A DNA stretch of 64,000 nucleotides from the NCBI GenBank assembly GCA_947494805.1, contig CANLWK010000007.1, forward strand, positions 86,542 through 150,541, written 5' to 3'. Each line of letters begins with the position of its first letter. Position 1 is the stretch's first letter. Origin of the DNA: an uncultured Croceitalea sp. GTDB lineage: Bacteria > Bacteroidota > Bacteroidia > Flavobacteriales > Flavobacteriaceae. Shown piece after piece: positions 19,318 to 28,512 of this stretch. The notes under the pieces were generated by a model. It saw only the letters and a program-made list of their open reading frames with translations, did no database searches and was not told the origin of the DNA. The translations under genes were made by a program, and so were the position numbers.

Positions 19318-21306
19318 ATGAAATTCAAAGTTGTATCAGCATTCAAACCTACTGGTGACCAACCGCAGGCAATTAAAAAACTGGCAGATGGCATTGTAAC
19401 TGGTGATGAGCACCAAACCTTACTTGGTGTAACAGGTTCTGGCAAAACATTTACTGTAGCCAATGTTGTGGAACAAGTGCAACGACCGACATTGGTCTTG
19501 GCGCACAATAAGACCTTGGCAGCCCAATTGTACTCAGAGTTCAAGCAGTTCTTTCCAGAGAATGCCATTGAATACTTTGTATCGTATTACGATTATTACC
19601 AGCCTGAGGCTTATATACCCACCAGCGGAACATATATTGAAAAGGACCTTTCGATTAATGAGGATATTGAAAAGCTTCGATTAAGTGCAACCTCATCACT
19701 ACTATCAGGCCGCAGGGACGTTCTGGTCGTGGCCTCGGTTTCATGTTTGTATGGAATTGGAAATCCGGTCGAATTTCAGAAAAACGTAATATCCATACAT
19801 CGTGATCAGGTCATATCAAGAACAAAATTTTTACACCAATTGGTGCAAAGCCTGTATTCGCGAACAACTGCAGATTTTAGAAACGGTAATTTCAGGGTAA
19901 AAGGTGATGTCGTCGATGTATTTCCAGGATATGCCGATCATGCTTTTCGCATCCATTTTTTTGGTGACGAGATTGAAGAAATTGAGGCCCTGGATCCCTT
20001 CAATAATAATGTTATTGAGATTTATGATAACCTAAATATTTATCCGGCCAATATGTTTGTCACCTCACCTGACATACTCCAAAATGCCATTCACTCCATT
20101 CAAGATGACTTGGTCAAACAAGTGGATTATTTCAAAGAAATAGGCAGGCCATTGGAAGCGAAACGCCTAGAAGAGCGTACTAATTTTGACCTAGAAATGA
20201 TTCGCGAACTCGGATACTGCTCAGGAATCGAAAACTATTCAAGATATCTCGACGGTAGAGATCCTGGTACCCGTCCTTTCTGTTTGCTCGATTATTTTCC
20301 AGATGATTATTTAATGGTCATTGACGAAAGTCATGTTACAATTCCACAGGTACATGCCATGTATGGTGGTGACCGTTCCCGTAAAGAAAACTTGGTAGAG
20401 TACGGTTTCAGGTTACCTGCGGCCATGGACAATCGGCCTTTAAAGTTTGAAGAATTCGAAGCTTTACAGAATCAAGCCATTTACGTGAGTGCCACTCCGG
20501 CTGATTATGAATTGCAGTTAAGTGAAGGGGTTTATGTAGAACAGGTTATTCGCCCAACGGGATTATTGGATCCAATTATTGAGGTAAGGCCAAGTCTTAA
20601 TCAAATTGATGATTTGATAGAAGAAATCCAAAAAAGGGTGGAACTTGATGAAAGAACGCTTGTGACCACGCTAACAAAACGTATGGCCGAGGAATTGACC
20701 AAATACCTATCTCGAATCGATGTACGGTGCCGCTATATCCATAGTGATGTAGATACTTTGGAACGAGTAGAGATCATGCAAGATTTACGAAAGGGCGTCT
20801 TTGATGTGCTCATTGGTGTAAATCTATTACGTGAAGGACTGGATTTACCAGAAGTTTCTTTAGTGGCCATTTTAGATGCAGATAAAGAAGGATTTTTAAG
20901 GAGCAACCGTTCATTGACCCAAACTGTTGGTCGTGCTGCAAGGCATTTAAACGGTATGGCCATCATGTATGCAGATACCATAACGGAAAGTATGCAAAAG
21001 ACAATTGACGAAACCAATTACCGAAGGGAAAAGCAGATTGCCTACAATACCGAGCACAATATAAAACCAAAAGCACTGAATAAAAGTCTGGATAGCGCTT
21101 TGGCCAAAAACTCAGTATCGACCTATCATTTTCAAAAAGAAGAATTAAGAGCCGCAGAACCTGATTTGGCCTATTTGACCCCAGAACAAAAAGCGAAGAT
21201 CATACAACAAAAACGTAAGGCCATGGAAAAAGCCGCGAAGGAGCTGAATTTTATGGAAGCGGCCAAACTTAGGGATGAGATAAAAATGTTACAGGAACAA
21301 GATTAA
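19318..21306 (+). CDS. uvrB: Excinuclease ABC subunit B
   Basis: A 662-residue nucleotide excision repair helicase that loads onto damaged DNA with UvrA and recruits UvrC. Walker A GVTGSGKT is at 38-45. The aromatic beta-hairpin used for damage probing (SYYDYYQPEAYIP) is at about 91-103. The DEAD-like motif VIDESHV, helicase motifs including QTVGRAARH, and a C-terminal UVR motif (KAMEKAAKELNFMEAAKLRDEI) are present. Length is normal for the family. The gene stands alone, with 159 bases before it and a terminator after it. Confidence 0.98.
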   Translation: MKFKVVSAFKPTGDQPQAIKKLADGIVTGDEHQTLLGVTGSGKTFTVANVVEQVQRPTLVLAHNKTLAAQLYSEFKQFFPENAIEYFVSYYDYYQPEAYIPTSGTYIEKDLSINEDIEKLRLSATSSLLSGRRDVLVVASVSCLYGIGNPVEFQKNVISIHRDQVISRTKFLHQLVQSLYSRTTADFRNGNFRVKGDVVDVFPGYADHAFRIHFFGDEIEEIEALDPFNNNVIEIYDNLNIYPANMFVTSPDILQNAIHSIQDDLVKQVDYFKEIGRPLEAKRLEERTNFDLEMIRELGYCSGIENYSRYLDGRDPGTRPFCLLDYFPDDYLMVIDESHVTIPQVHAMYGGDRSRKENLVEYGFRLPAAMDNRPLKFEEFEALQNQAIYVSATPADYELQLSEGVYVEQVIRPTGLLDPIIEVRPSLNQIDDLIEEIQKRVELDERTLVTTLTKRMAEELTKYLSRIDVRCRYIHSDVDTLERVEIMQDLRKGVFDVLIGVNLLREGLDLPEVSLVAILDADKEGFLRSNRSLTQTVGRAARHLNGMAIMYADTITESMQKTIDETNYRREKQIAYNTEHNIKPKALNKSLDSALAKNSVSTYHFQKEELRAAEPDLAYLTPEQKAKIIQQKRKAMEKAAKELNFMEAAKLRDEIKMLQEQD

Positions 21307-21312
21307 AAAAAG

Positions 21313-21336
21313 AAAGCGTCGCATTTGCGACGTTTT
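21313..21336 (+). terminator. Hairpin terminator after uvrB
   Basis: CGTCGC (21317-21322) and GCGACG (21327-21332) form a stem with loop ATTT, extended by A/T pairs and followed by TTTT. A second small hairpin, GGCACC-AGAA-GGTGCC, lies at 21368-21383, between uvrB and the convergent hsp20 gene. Confidence 0.75.
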
Positions 21337-21391
21337 CCCTAACTAACCAACTAAACAACCAACCTACGGCACCAGAAGGTGCCATATTTCT

Positions 21392-21817
21392 TTATTTTAT
21401 TTCAATTAGACGCTTTGGTTTAGGTAGCGCCTCTTCTTTTTTAGGCAATGTCAATTTCAAAATACCAGCTTCATATGCCGCATTGATCTTACCCCCATCA
21501 ATGGTTTCAGGTAAAGTAAAAACCCTCTTGAATGAACTATAAGAGAACTCTCTTCTAGTAATCTTATCCTCTTTACTATCTTTGGTGCGCTTCACTTCAG
21601 ATGAAACGGTAAGCACTTCGTTGTCCAATTCTATGTTAAAATCGTCCCTTTTAAATCCTGGTACCGCGAACTCAAGTTCAAAACCCGCATCATGTTCGCT
21701 AATGTTTACTGCAGGAACATTGTGACGCATATTTTCCATACCGCCAAACCAGTCGGGATTTAAAATATCATTCATTAAACTTGGAAAAAACACATTATTT
21801 CTTTTCACTAAACTCAT
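21392..21817 (-). CDS. Small heat-shock protein, Hsp20/alpha-crystallin family
   Basis: A 141-residue ATP-independent holdase that keeps unfolding proteins soluble. The alpha-crystallin domain runs from about residue 35 to 130 (VPAVNISEHDAGFELEFAVPG, FKRDDFNIELDN) and ends with the GILKLTLPKKEE strand. The start is the ATG at 21817 (MSLVKRNN), the usual N-terminus of flavobacterial members. The frame stays open 11 codons upstream, but that part looks non-coding. The gene converges with uvrB. A hairpin at 21875-21899 lies in its upstream region. Confidence 0.93.
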   Translation of the reverse strand: MSLVKRNNVFFPSLMNDILNPDWFGGMENMRHNVPAVNISEHDAGFELEFAVPGFKRDDFNIELDNEVLTVSSEVKRTKDSKEDKITRREFSYSSFKRVFTLPETIDGGKINAAYEAGILKLTLPKKEEALPKPKRLIEIK

Positions 21818-21874
21818 GGTGTAATTTTTTTGATTAAACTTCACCAACAAGTAGTCAAAAGCTGTACCAGAAGA

Positions 21875-21899
21875 AAAAACTGTCTTTTTGACAGTTTTT
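21875..21899 (-). terminator. Perfect 10-base hairpin upstream of hsp20
   Basis: AAAAACTGTC (21875-21884) and GACAGTTTTT (21890-21899) with a five-base loop. Read on the minus strand it ends in six T, so it fits a terminator for the gene at 21961-22362. It sits about 58 bases before the hsp20 start and could instead act in hsp20 control. Confidence 0.65.
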
Positions 21900-21960
21900 A
21901 GATGCAGTTTAATGTCATTATGGCATTTTATTATATACAGATTACCTGAAATTGACAGTA

Positions 21961-22362
21961 CTAGTTGTAGTGTGCCTTAAAAATATTCAGAAGAACTTCG
22001 GTAGGTACCATTTTATTGGGGTATTTATGCATCACTTCCAACACTTGAGAAATAGCTGACGGCGGAAGCCCCATCCACAGTCCAACATTATGCAGTCGTT
22101 CAATCTCTTTGTCATGTTGCTCTTTGTCGATGTTCATCAATAACAGTAAGCGATGGAACTGCACAATTTTATCCAATTGCGAAGATGGCTTCTTTACCTG
22201 TGTTTGTTTGCGCAATAGCCCATCAAGAGAAGCCTTTTTGACTTCTAATAGGTTGGCAACACTCAATAAAAAATCGTATTCAGATTCTTTGATTTTATAA
22301 TCAACACGTGCAAAATCAATAAGCTCACTTAAGATACTAAGCTTTTCTTCGTAGGTATTCAT
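21961..22362 (-). CDS. Uncharacterised helical protein, TerB-like
   Basis: A 133-residue soluble all-helical protein. Its layout (SILSELIDFARVDYKIKESEYDFLLSVA, then a second Asp/Glu-rich helical repeat) resembles the TerB/DjlA N-terminal fold. That fold is often linked to metal or stress responses, but no function is certain. ATG at 22362 is chosen; two more codons to a TTG are open. It is probably a single gene between two terminators. Confidence 0.7.
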   Translation of the reverse strand: MNTYEEKLSILSELIDFARVDYKIKESEYDFLLSVANLLEVKKASLDGLLRKQTQVKKPSSQLDKIVQFHRLLLLMNIDKEQHDKEIERLHNVGLWMGLPPSAISQVLEVMHKYPNKMVPTEVLLNIFKAHYN

Positions 22363-22403
22363 TGGCAAAGATTATATAACCATAACTCTCTGAGCCACAT
22401 TTT

Positions 22404-22435
22404 CGTATAAAAAAACCCTGAATTACTTCAGGGTT
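22404..22435 (-). terminator. Terminator of the secreted protein gene at 22464-22799
   Basis: Nine-base arms AACCCTGAA (22414-22422) and TTCAGGGTT (22427-22435) with loop TTAC. On the minus strand the stem is followed by a run of T at 22413-22405. Confidence 0.85.
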
Positions 22436-22463
22436 CCTTAGCTAATTTAAATAATCACAATTT

Positions 22464-22799
22464 CTATGCAGAAATTCTAACTGCAACGGTAAAAGCTTTT
22501 CCAGTGCTCATACGGTCTAAATTGACCTTCTTATAGTTTAAACGTCCCTTTACAAAGCGCTCTAAAACCTCATTTTCAGTATCTACGGACAAGACTACGA
22601 TTTCACCATCTTTGTTAATGACAAAATGTACATGCGCGGTTAAATCTTCAGTAACCTTGAACGTATTTCGCTCTAACATGTCATGGATTTGGTGCGCTAA
22701 TGCTTTTGCTGGATCAACGGTTTTTGGATTACTGTTTGCAGAAACACTTCCAACAGTTAACATCGTAACTGCAAATAAGACTAAACTGATTTTTCTCAT
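22464..22799 (-). CDS. Small secreted protein of unknown function
   Basis: A 111-residue protein with a signal peptide (MRKISLVLFAVTMLTVGSVSA, cut after Ala21 or nearby). The mature part has a helical segment (ALAHQIHDMLERN) and then beta strands with HVHFVINKDGEIVVLSV and a basic RLNYKKVNL stretch. The pattern recalls the periplasmic TonB C-terminal fold found in many small Bacteroidota proteins, but I cannot assign a role. It has its own terminator. An inverted repeat (CCTGATA/TATCAGG, 22819-22834) lies in its leader. Confidence 0.75.
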   Translation of the reverse strand: MRKISLVLFAVTMLTVGSVSANSNPKTVDPAKALAHQIHDMLERNTFKVTEDLTAHVHFVINKDGEIVVLSVDTENEVLERFVKGRLNYKKVNLDRMSTGKAFTVAVRISA

Positions 22800-23217
22800 A
22801 ATGATTTCGTTTTTTGTTCCTGATAACTATCAGGAGCTGATTTGATGAATATGACTAAAAGATGTCTCTGAAATAAGAATGTTACAGTCAAAAATGATTT
22901 TAACAATCATTTATTAAATTTCCATTTCATATCGACATCACAAAATTAAATGGAAAATGAGAATGGCACATCCTGAACATTGATGTTTAATCCATTCTTA
23001 AACTAAAGAACCACGAGCTTACATAAATCTAACATAAGCAAATGAAAGTTTGTTTTTATACTTTTTGAACTTTGCGCTCAAAGGATAAGTATTATACCAA
23101 GAAGATTGGCTTTTAAAAAAATTGACTTCAATGAATTATGGTAATGCCCATTAAAAACAAAAAAAGGGCAATGTTATACGAACATTACCCCTTTGACATT
23201 TGTTATAGGCTGTCTTG
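22800..23217. other. 418-base intergenic region, AT-rich
   Basis: No supported gene; the longest ATG-started frames I checked run 8-12 codons. It holds the leader of the minus-strand gene ending at 22799, including the inverted repeat at 22819-22834. It also holds the sucC terminator near 23160-23200: arms AATGTT/AACATT and AAAGGG/CCCTTT with one bulge, followed by T on the minus strand. The middle (22840-23150) shows nothing I can name. Confidence 0.6.
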
Positions 23218-24411
23218 TTATGCCAAGACTTCTTTCACCTTATCGGCAGCTTCTTGAAACTGAACTGCCGAATGAACGGCCAATCCAGAATTGTCAATTA
23301 TCTCTTTGGCGAGTTCAGCATTGGTTCCCTGCAATCTGACAATGATGGGCACTTTAATCGCATCTCCCATATTCTTGTATGCGTCAACAACGCCCTGGGC
23401 AACACGGTCACAACGAACAATTCCGCCAAAGATGTTAATGAGAATCGCTTTGACATTTGGGTCCTTGAGAATGATTCGAAAAGCCTCTTCAACCCGTTTT
23501 GCATCTGCGGTACCACCAACATCCAAGAAATTGGCAGGTTCACCACCGGCCATTTTAATCAAATCCATGGTCGCCATTGCCAAACCGGCACCGTTGACCA
23601 TGCAACCGACATTACCATCCAAATCTACATAATTCAAACCTACTGCTCTAGCCTCAACCTCAATAGCATTCTCTTCACGTAGGTCACGCATTTCGGCATA
23701 CTGTTTTCTGCGGTACAATGCATTGTCATCGATAGATACTTTAGCATCAACTGCCATAATCTTATCATCAGATGTCTTTAACACCGGATTGATTTCAAAC
23801 ATATTTGAATCACTCTCTACATAAGCACGATACAGCGCAGTGACAAACTTTGTCATTTCTTTAAAAGCCATACCCGACAACCCTAAGTTGAAAGCAATCT
23901 TTCGTGCTTGAAAAGGCATTAATCCTGTTGCAGGATCAATTTCTTCGGTAAATATCAAATGCGGCGTTTTCTCGGCAACCTCTTCAATATCCATTCCACC
24001 TTCTGTGGAATACATTATCATATTTCTACCGGTACCCCTGTTCAATAAAACAGACATGTAAAACTCATTGGTTTCACTATCACCTGGATAGTATACATCT
24101 TCAGCTATCAATACCTGATGTACCTTTTTACCTTCAGCAGAGGTCTGGGGTGTTATTAGGTTCATTCCAATGATCGAACCTGACAACTCTTCAACTTCTT
24201 TTAAGTTTTTAGCCAATTTCACACCACCGCCTTTACCGCGGCCACCGGCATGTACCTGGGCTTTAATTACATGCCAACCAGTACCGGTCTCTTGTGTCAA
24301 TTGTTTTGCTGCATCAACCGCCTCTTTGGCGTTATGGGCAACGATACCACGCTGAATGCGCACACCAAAACTTGCTAAAATCTCTTTCCCTTGATATTCA
24401 TGAAGGTTCAT
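23218..24411 (-). CDS. sucC: Succinyl-CoA ligase (ADP/GDP-forming) beta subunit
   Basis: A 397-residue TCA-cycle subunit that, with SucD, turns succinyl-CoA and nucleoside diphosphate into succinate, CoA and ATP or GTP. The N-terminal ATP-grasp fold begins NLHEYQGKEILASFGV, with HAGGRGKGGGVKLA near residues 51-64. The C-terminal CoA-ligase domain has the FGGIVRCD loop and NIFGG. Length matches the family. No sucD is adjacent, which is usual in this group. A terminator follows at about 23160-23200. Confidence 0.97.
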   Translation of the reverse strand: MNLHEYQGKEILASFGVRIQRGIVAHNAKEAVDAAKQLTQETGTGWHVIKAQVHAGGRGKGGGVKLAKNLKEVEELSGSIIGMNLITPQTSAEGKKVHQVLIAEDVYYPGDSETNEFYMSVLLNRGTGRNMIMYSTEGGMDIEEVAEKTPHLIFTEEIDPATGLMPFQARKIAFNLGLSGMAFKEMTKFVTALYRAYVESDSNMFEINPVLKTSDDKIMAVDAKVSIDDNALYRRKQYAEMRDLREENAIEVEARAVGLNYVDLDGNVGCMVNGAGLAMATMDLIKMAGGEPANFLDVGGTADAKRVEEAFRIILKDPNVKAILINIFGGIVRCDRVAQGVVDAYKNMGDAIKVPIIVRLQGTNAELAKEIIDNSGLAVHSAVQFQEAADKVKEVLA

Positions 24412-24505
24412 ATGATGGTAGAATTATATTAGGGCACAAAAATAGCAAACCACACCGTATAATCGAAAATTTATATGATCCAATTACCAAAAGTACTTTG
24501 ACGCA

Positions 24506-25147
24506 CTATTGTGCCTTATAGTCCTCGAAATCCAAAGGGTCAAAATTTTTAAAATGTCCATTCATTTCGATAACGGCCTTAGTTCTGTTGATCTGGTTCA
24601 AAATTGTGATCGTATTGTTCAAATGTGACTTGATATATTCAAGACGTTCCGTTTCATTTGTCAATTGCAACAATTCGTATTCTTGCTCAAAAGAAAGCCC
24701 CATTTTATGTGCAAAAGCGTAGCTATTGAATTTTTCAAGCGAGACCTCGGGCAATTGTACGGCCATCAAATCGTATAGTTCCTCTATTTTTCGTAACACT
24801 TCTTTGCGAAGACTCTCATCGGCATCATGGTCAAACTCTAAAAATTCAACCTCTCCGCCAGCATACATTTTTCCATCCATTTGGTTCTCAAAGGTAAGGA
24901 TGCGAAATACTTGACGGGCGACACAGACCACATCCATTTCACCAGCTTCATAGGTATTGACCACCTCTACCAATTGCACTTCGGTACCAAATACCATTTT
25001 ATCATTAATGTAAACAGGTATACCAAAAGTAATCGCCTCTTCACGACAGTCATTTATCAGTTGACGGTAGCGTTCTTCAAAAATATGTAAGGGAACTGTT
25101 TCACCAGGGTAAAAAACCGATTGTAGTGGAAACAAAGGTAGTTTCAT
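24506..25147 (-). CDS. Lon N-terminal-domain (LON substrate-binding-like) protein
   Basis: A 213-residue stand-alone LON substrate-binding domain, without the ATPase or protease parts of Lon. The start KLPLFPLQSVFYPGETVPLHIFE is the hallmark of this domain. The C-terminal half is helical (YELLQLTNETERLEYIKSHL). Its cellular job in Bacteroidota is not established; substrate binding or a stress role is possible. It lies 94 bases upstream of the sucC start on the same strand, so co-transcription is possible. Confidence 0.9.
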   Translation of the reverse strand: MKLPLFPLQSVFYPGETVPLHIFEERYRQLINDCREEAITFGIPVYINDKMVFGTEVQLVEVVNTYEAGEMDVVCVARQVFRILTFENQMDGKMYAGGEVEFLEFDHDADESLRKEVLRKIEELYDLMAVQLPEVSLEKFNSYAFAHKMGLSFEQEYELLQLTNETERLEYIKSHLNNTITILNQINRTKAVIEMNGHFKNFDPLDFEDYKAQ

Positions 25148-25299
25148 AAGCTTCTTTTTTGCCTAAATTAAGCACTGATCGACAACAAAGCAAGGGTATT
25201 TTATTGTTATTTTTATAACAAATTGTTGTATTTATTTGATTGAGCATCGTTTTTTTGTGTTAAAACATATCGTATTTTAGATTTGACAAAAATTTATAC

Positions 25300-26541
25300 A
25301 TGGAAAACTCAACCCTGCTCGCTATTGCCAATCAATTTGGTGCACCCATATATGTTTATGATGCTGAAAAAATTAGCTCACAATACCAACGATTGACCAA
25401 AGCGTTTAAGGGTGTTGAAAGTTTGCGGTTGAATTATGCCTGCAAAGCACTTTCGAACATAGCGGTACTGCGCCTAATGAACAGTTTGGGCAGCGGCTTG
25501 GACACGGTATCCATTCAAGAGGTCAAACTGGGACTATTGGCAGGTTTTAAGCCCGAAGATATTATATACACCCCGAACGGAGTATCTCTTGAAGAAATTG
25601 AAGAAGCCTCGGCCCTTGGGGTTCAGGTCAATATCGATAACCTTTCGGTACTGGAACAGTTTGGTAGCAAACACCCTGATATTCCTGTTTGCATACGAAT
25701 CAACCCACATGTGATGGCGGGGGGCAATTCAAATATATCGGTAGGACATATCGATTCTAAATTCGGAATCAGCATCCATCAAATTCCGCATTTATTACGC
25801 ATCGTGGAATTGACGAATATGAATATCAACGGCATTCATATGCATACAGGAAGTGATATACTTGATATCGATGTTTTTTTATATGCGTCAGAAATTCTTT
25901 TTGACACGGCAAAGAACTTTAAGAACCTTGATTTTATTGACTTTGGAAGTGGATTCAAAGTACCATACAAGACTGGTGATATCGAGACCAATGTTGAAGA
26001 ATTGGGCAAAAAATTGACCAAACGCTTTAATGAATTCTGCACAGCATATGGTAGACCGCTAACACTTGCTTTTGAGCCCGGAAAATTCTTGGTGAGCGAG
26101 GCAGGATACTTTTTAGCCAAGGTTAATGTGGTCAAGCAAACCACTTCAACGGTTTTTGCCAGTGTAGATTCAGGCTTTAACCACCTTATCAGACCAATGC
26201 TTTATGGCTCGGCCCATCAAATAGTGAATATTTCAAATCCTGAGGGCCGCGAACGCTACTATTCCGTTGTCGGTTATATCTGTGAGACAGACACTTTTGG
26301 CAGTAATCGAAGAATCAATGAAATCAAAGAAGGTGATGTTTTGGCGTTCAAAAATGCCGGAGCCTACTGTTTCACCATGGCGAGTAATTACAATTCGCGA
26401 TACCGACCAGCGGAAGTGTTATTTTATCAGGGTAAAGCACATTTGATTCGTGAACGCGAGACTTTTGATGACATTCTCAAAAACCAAGTAGATATTTCAG
26501 CTGTTTTTGAGCCCAAACAACAGCATGTCGCGGCGAAATAA
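25300..26541 (+). CDS. lysA: Diaminopimelate decarboxylase
   Basis: A 413-residue PLP enzyme that makes L-lysine from meso-diaminopimelate, the last step of lysine synthesis. Lys49 in NYACKALSN is the PLP lysine. HMHTGSD, DFGSGFKVPY and FEPGKFLVSEAG bind cofactor and phosphate, and the Cys in GYICETDTF is the catalytic residue of the C-terminal barrel. ATG at 25300 gives the expected length. It is divergent from the Lon-N gene; the 150 bases between are very AT-rich and carry a near-palindrome AACAAATTGTT. Confidence 0.96.
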   Translation: MENSTLLAIANQFGAPIYVYDAEKISSQYQRLTKAFKGVESLRLNYACKALSNIAVLRLMNSLGSGLDTVSIQEVKLGLLAGFKPEDIIYTPNGVSLEEIEEASALGVQVNIDNLSVLEQFGSKHPDIPVCIRINPHVMAGGNSNISVGHIDSKFGISIHQIPHLLRIVELTNMNINGIHMHTGSDILDIDVFLYASEILFDTAKNFKNLDFIDFGSGFKVPYKTGDIETNVEELGKKLTKRFNEFCTAYGRPLTLAFEPGKFLVSEAGYFLAKVNVVKQTTSTVFASVDSGFNHLIRPMLYGSAHQIVNISNPEGRERYYSVVGYICETDTFGSNRRINEIKEGDVLAFKNAGAYCFTMASNYNSRYRPAEVLFYQGKAHLIRERETFDDILKNQVDISAVFEPKQQHVAAK

Positions 26542-26602
26542 ATTGGCACAATTTTCGTTAGTTTTGATATAGTCCTTAGACTAAAGTCAAAACTTTTAAT
26601 TT

Positions 26603-27109
26603 ATGCGCATCCTTTTTATCGCAGTTGTCTTCATGTTTACCCTAGCCAGCAATGCACAAGAAGTTCAGTGGATTTCATGGCAAGAAGCCGTTGCCCTTTC
26701 TAAATCAGATGATATTCCAAAAAAGGTTTTTGTCGATGTCTACACCGATTGGTGCGGATGGTGCAAAAAAATGGATAAGGATACTTTTCAAAATCCAGAG
26801 GTAGCCGCATACATGACCGAGAACTATTACATGGTCAAAATGGATGCAGAAGGTAAAGATCCCATTACATACGATGGTAGAACCTTTAATTTTGTAGCCC
26901 AAGGGCGTCGTGGTTATCATGAGCTTGCTGCAGCTTTGCTACAAGGAAAAATGAGTTATCCGACAGTCATATTTTTAGATGAAGAGCTTAAGATGTTATC
27001 ACCTGTACCAGGCTATCAAAAGGTCAAGCCGTTTATGAAAATTGCCCGATACTTTGGTGAAAACATTTACAAAGAAAAAGACTGGAAGGCCTACTCAAGC
27101 AGCAAATAG
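26603..27109 (+). CDS. Secreted thioredoxin-like protein
   Basis: A 168-residue envelope protein. Residues 1-18 are a signal peptide (ending SNA). The thioredoxin fold carries the redox motif WCGWCKKMD (about 50-58) and the cis-proline strand SYPTVIFLD. The motif and the D-x-x-T-F-x-x-P-x-V pattern after it match DsbD-gamma/DUF255-type thioredoxins, which act on periplasmic disulfides. It starts 61 bases after lysA and may be read through from it, though the roles are unrelated. It converges with the serine hydrolase gene one base away. Confidence 0.88.
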   Translation: MRILFIAVVFMFTLASNAQEVQWISWQEAVALSKSDDIPKKVFVDVYTDWCGWCKKMDKDTFQNPEVAAYMTENYYMVKMDAEGKDPITYDGRTFNFVAQGRRGYHELAAALLQGKMSYPTVIFLDEELKMLSPVPGYQKVKPFMKIARYFGENIYKEKDWKAYSSSK

Positions 27110-27110
27110 T

Positions 27111-28490
27111 TTAATCTATTTCTGAAAAGACTACCAAAGGCTTTTTTTCCTTAGGATTCACATCATTTCTATTGGTATAGGCATATACCTTGCCTTCATT
27201 AATTCTATTCCCGTTCGTTTTAAGTTTTAGATATAACAATCCGAACTCGGTTGCCATTGCATATGCCTCGGCATCAATTTTTATAAGTTTGTTCTGAGCT
27301 AAAAAGTTATCAGCATTAGTTTTGAGCTCTCCTTCAGATTCTTGCATTTGAAGCGAACCTTGAAATGATTCAGCACCCGCTTTTCCATTATAGGTAATTA
27401 TTAAATTTTGATTGATGTCAGCAGCAGTCAATATCGGTTCTGTTGTTCTGTACAATTGTGCAAAAATATGTGCGGTTTCTTCTATCAATACTTGACAATC
27501 TGCATTTATCATTACCGAAATAGCAAGTTCTTCTTGTGGATAATAGACCAATACCGTTCTTGTGCCCCGCCAACTACCAGCATGTTCTATGGCCTGGTTT
27601 CCGAAAACATCCATGGAACTTCGCCATGTAATGCCCACATTGGTACTTTCACCATTGGTCAATACATTACTCTTGAACATTTCGGCAGTCACCTCTTTCG
27701 AAATCATACCATTGGTATACGCATTGGTCAGTTTAACCAAATCTTTCGGGGTACTTCTAAAACCTGCTCCAGGTAATTTATAGCTACCATTGGTCAGTTT
27801 TTCCTTTAAAAGCTTTCCCTTTTTAATGTAGTAGAGTTGCGCATTTTCTGGACTTTGTTTTTGAATGTTCTCTGCAAAAGTTTGTGTCATTTGTAAAGGT
27901 TCAAAAATGTACCTTCTCATGTACGCTTGATACGACAATCCCGAAACCTCTTCAATAACAGCCCCTAACAAATTGAAAGCATTGGTCGAATATTGATAGT
28001 CCGTACCTGGTTCAAACAGTAGCGGCGCAGCGATAAATGGCAATGTTTCTTTCATAAGGTCAAACTGTCTGTTTTTGTAACCCTTTTCAGAAGGACGATG
28101 CGTTAAGCCGGACGTATGTCCGGCGAGTTGTCGTATGGTCAAGTCTTTATACTGTGGATTGATGTAAGGAACATGCATCCCAACCACATCGTCAAAACTT
28201 AGTTTTCCTTCTGTGGCGAGGCGGCCAAGTGCGGTGGCCGTAATTACTTTGGCAACCGAGGCAGTACGCAGTCGCACTGTCGGATCCATTGGTTTGGCCT
28301 TTTTAACATCTGCAAACCCAAACGCTTTAGCGTAGTTAACTTCTCCTCCTTTTGAAATTGCAATGGAAAGACCCGGTGCTTTCGTCTGCTCCAAGAAGAC
28401 TTCGGCCAATCGCTCTATACGACCATAGTCTTGTGCTGTGGCGCATTGTATAAGGAATAGCACTATAATCATTAATACGCGTGTTGTCAT
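27111..28490 (-). CDS. Secreted serine hydrolase, class C beta-lactamase family
   Basis: A 459-residue exported enzyme. The signal peptide is 1-19 (ending CATA). The beta-lactamase/transpeptidase domain has the nucleophile motif SVAK (near residue 78), YSTN in the Tyr-x-Asn position (near 166) and EHAGSWRG as the third conserved box. A C-terminal beta-rich domain of about 110 residues follows. Such proteins are often peptidases or esterases rather than antibiotic-resistance enzymes, so the substrate is open. It shares strand with the ankyrin gene upstream (22 bases apart), so an operon is likely. Confidence 0.9.
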   Translation of the reverse strand: MTTRVLMIIVLFLIQCATAQDYGRIERLAEVFLEQTKAPGLSIAISKGGEVNYAKAFGFADVKKAKPMDPTVRLRTASVAKVITATALGRLATEGKLSFDDVVGMHVPYINPQYKDLTIRQLAGHTSGLTHRPSEKGYKNRQFDLMKETLPFIAAPLLFEPGTDYQYSTNAFNLLGAVIEEVSGLSYQAYMRRYIFEPLQMTQTFAENIQKQSPENAQLYYIKKGKLLKEKLTNGSYKLPGAGFRSTPKDLVKLTNAYTNGMISKEVTAEMFKSNVLTNGESTNVGITWRSSMDVFGNQAIEHAGSWRGTRTVLVYYPQEELAISVMINADCQVLIEETAHIFAQLYRTTEPILTAADINQNLIITYNGKAGAESFQGSLQMQESEGELKTNADNFLAQNKLIKIDAEAYAMATEFGLLYLKLKTNGNRINEGKVYAYTNRNDVNPKEKKPLVVFSEID

Positions 28491-28512
28491 GATTCTAATT
28501 TTTCAGTTGAAC

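Noticed and set aside
23291-23682. Plus-strand frames of 113 and 155 codons opposite sucC
   Set aside because: They are shadows of a well-conserved gene.
27111-28490. Antibiotic-resistance beta-lactamase
   Set aside because: The fold and SVAK motif match the broad serine-hydrolase family with an extra C-terminal domain; nothing points to antibiotic breakdown.
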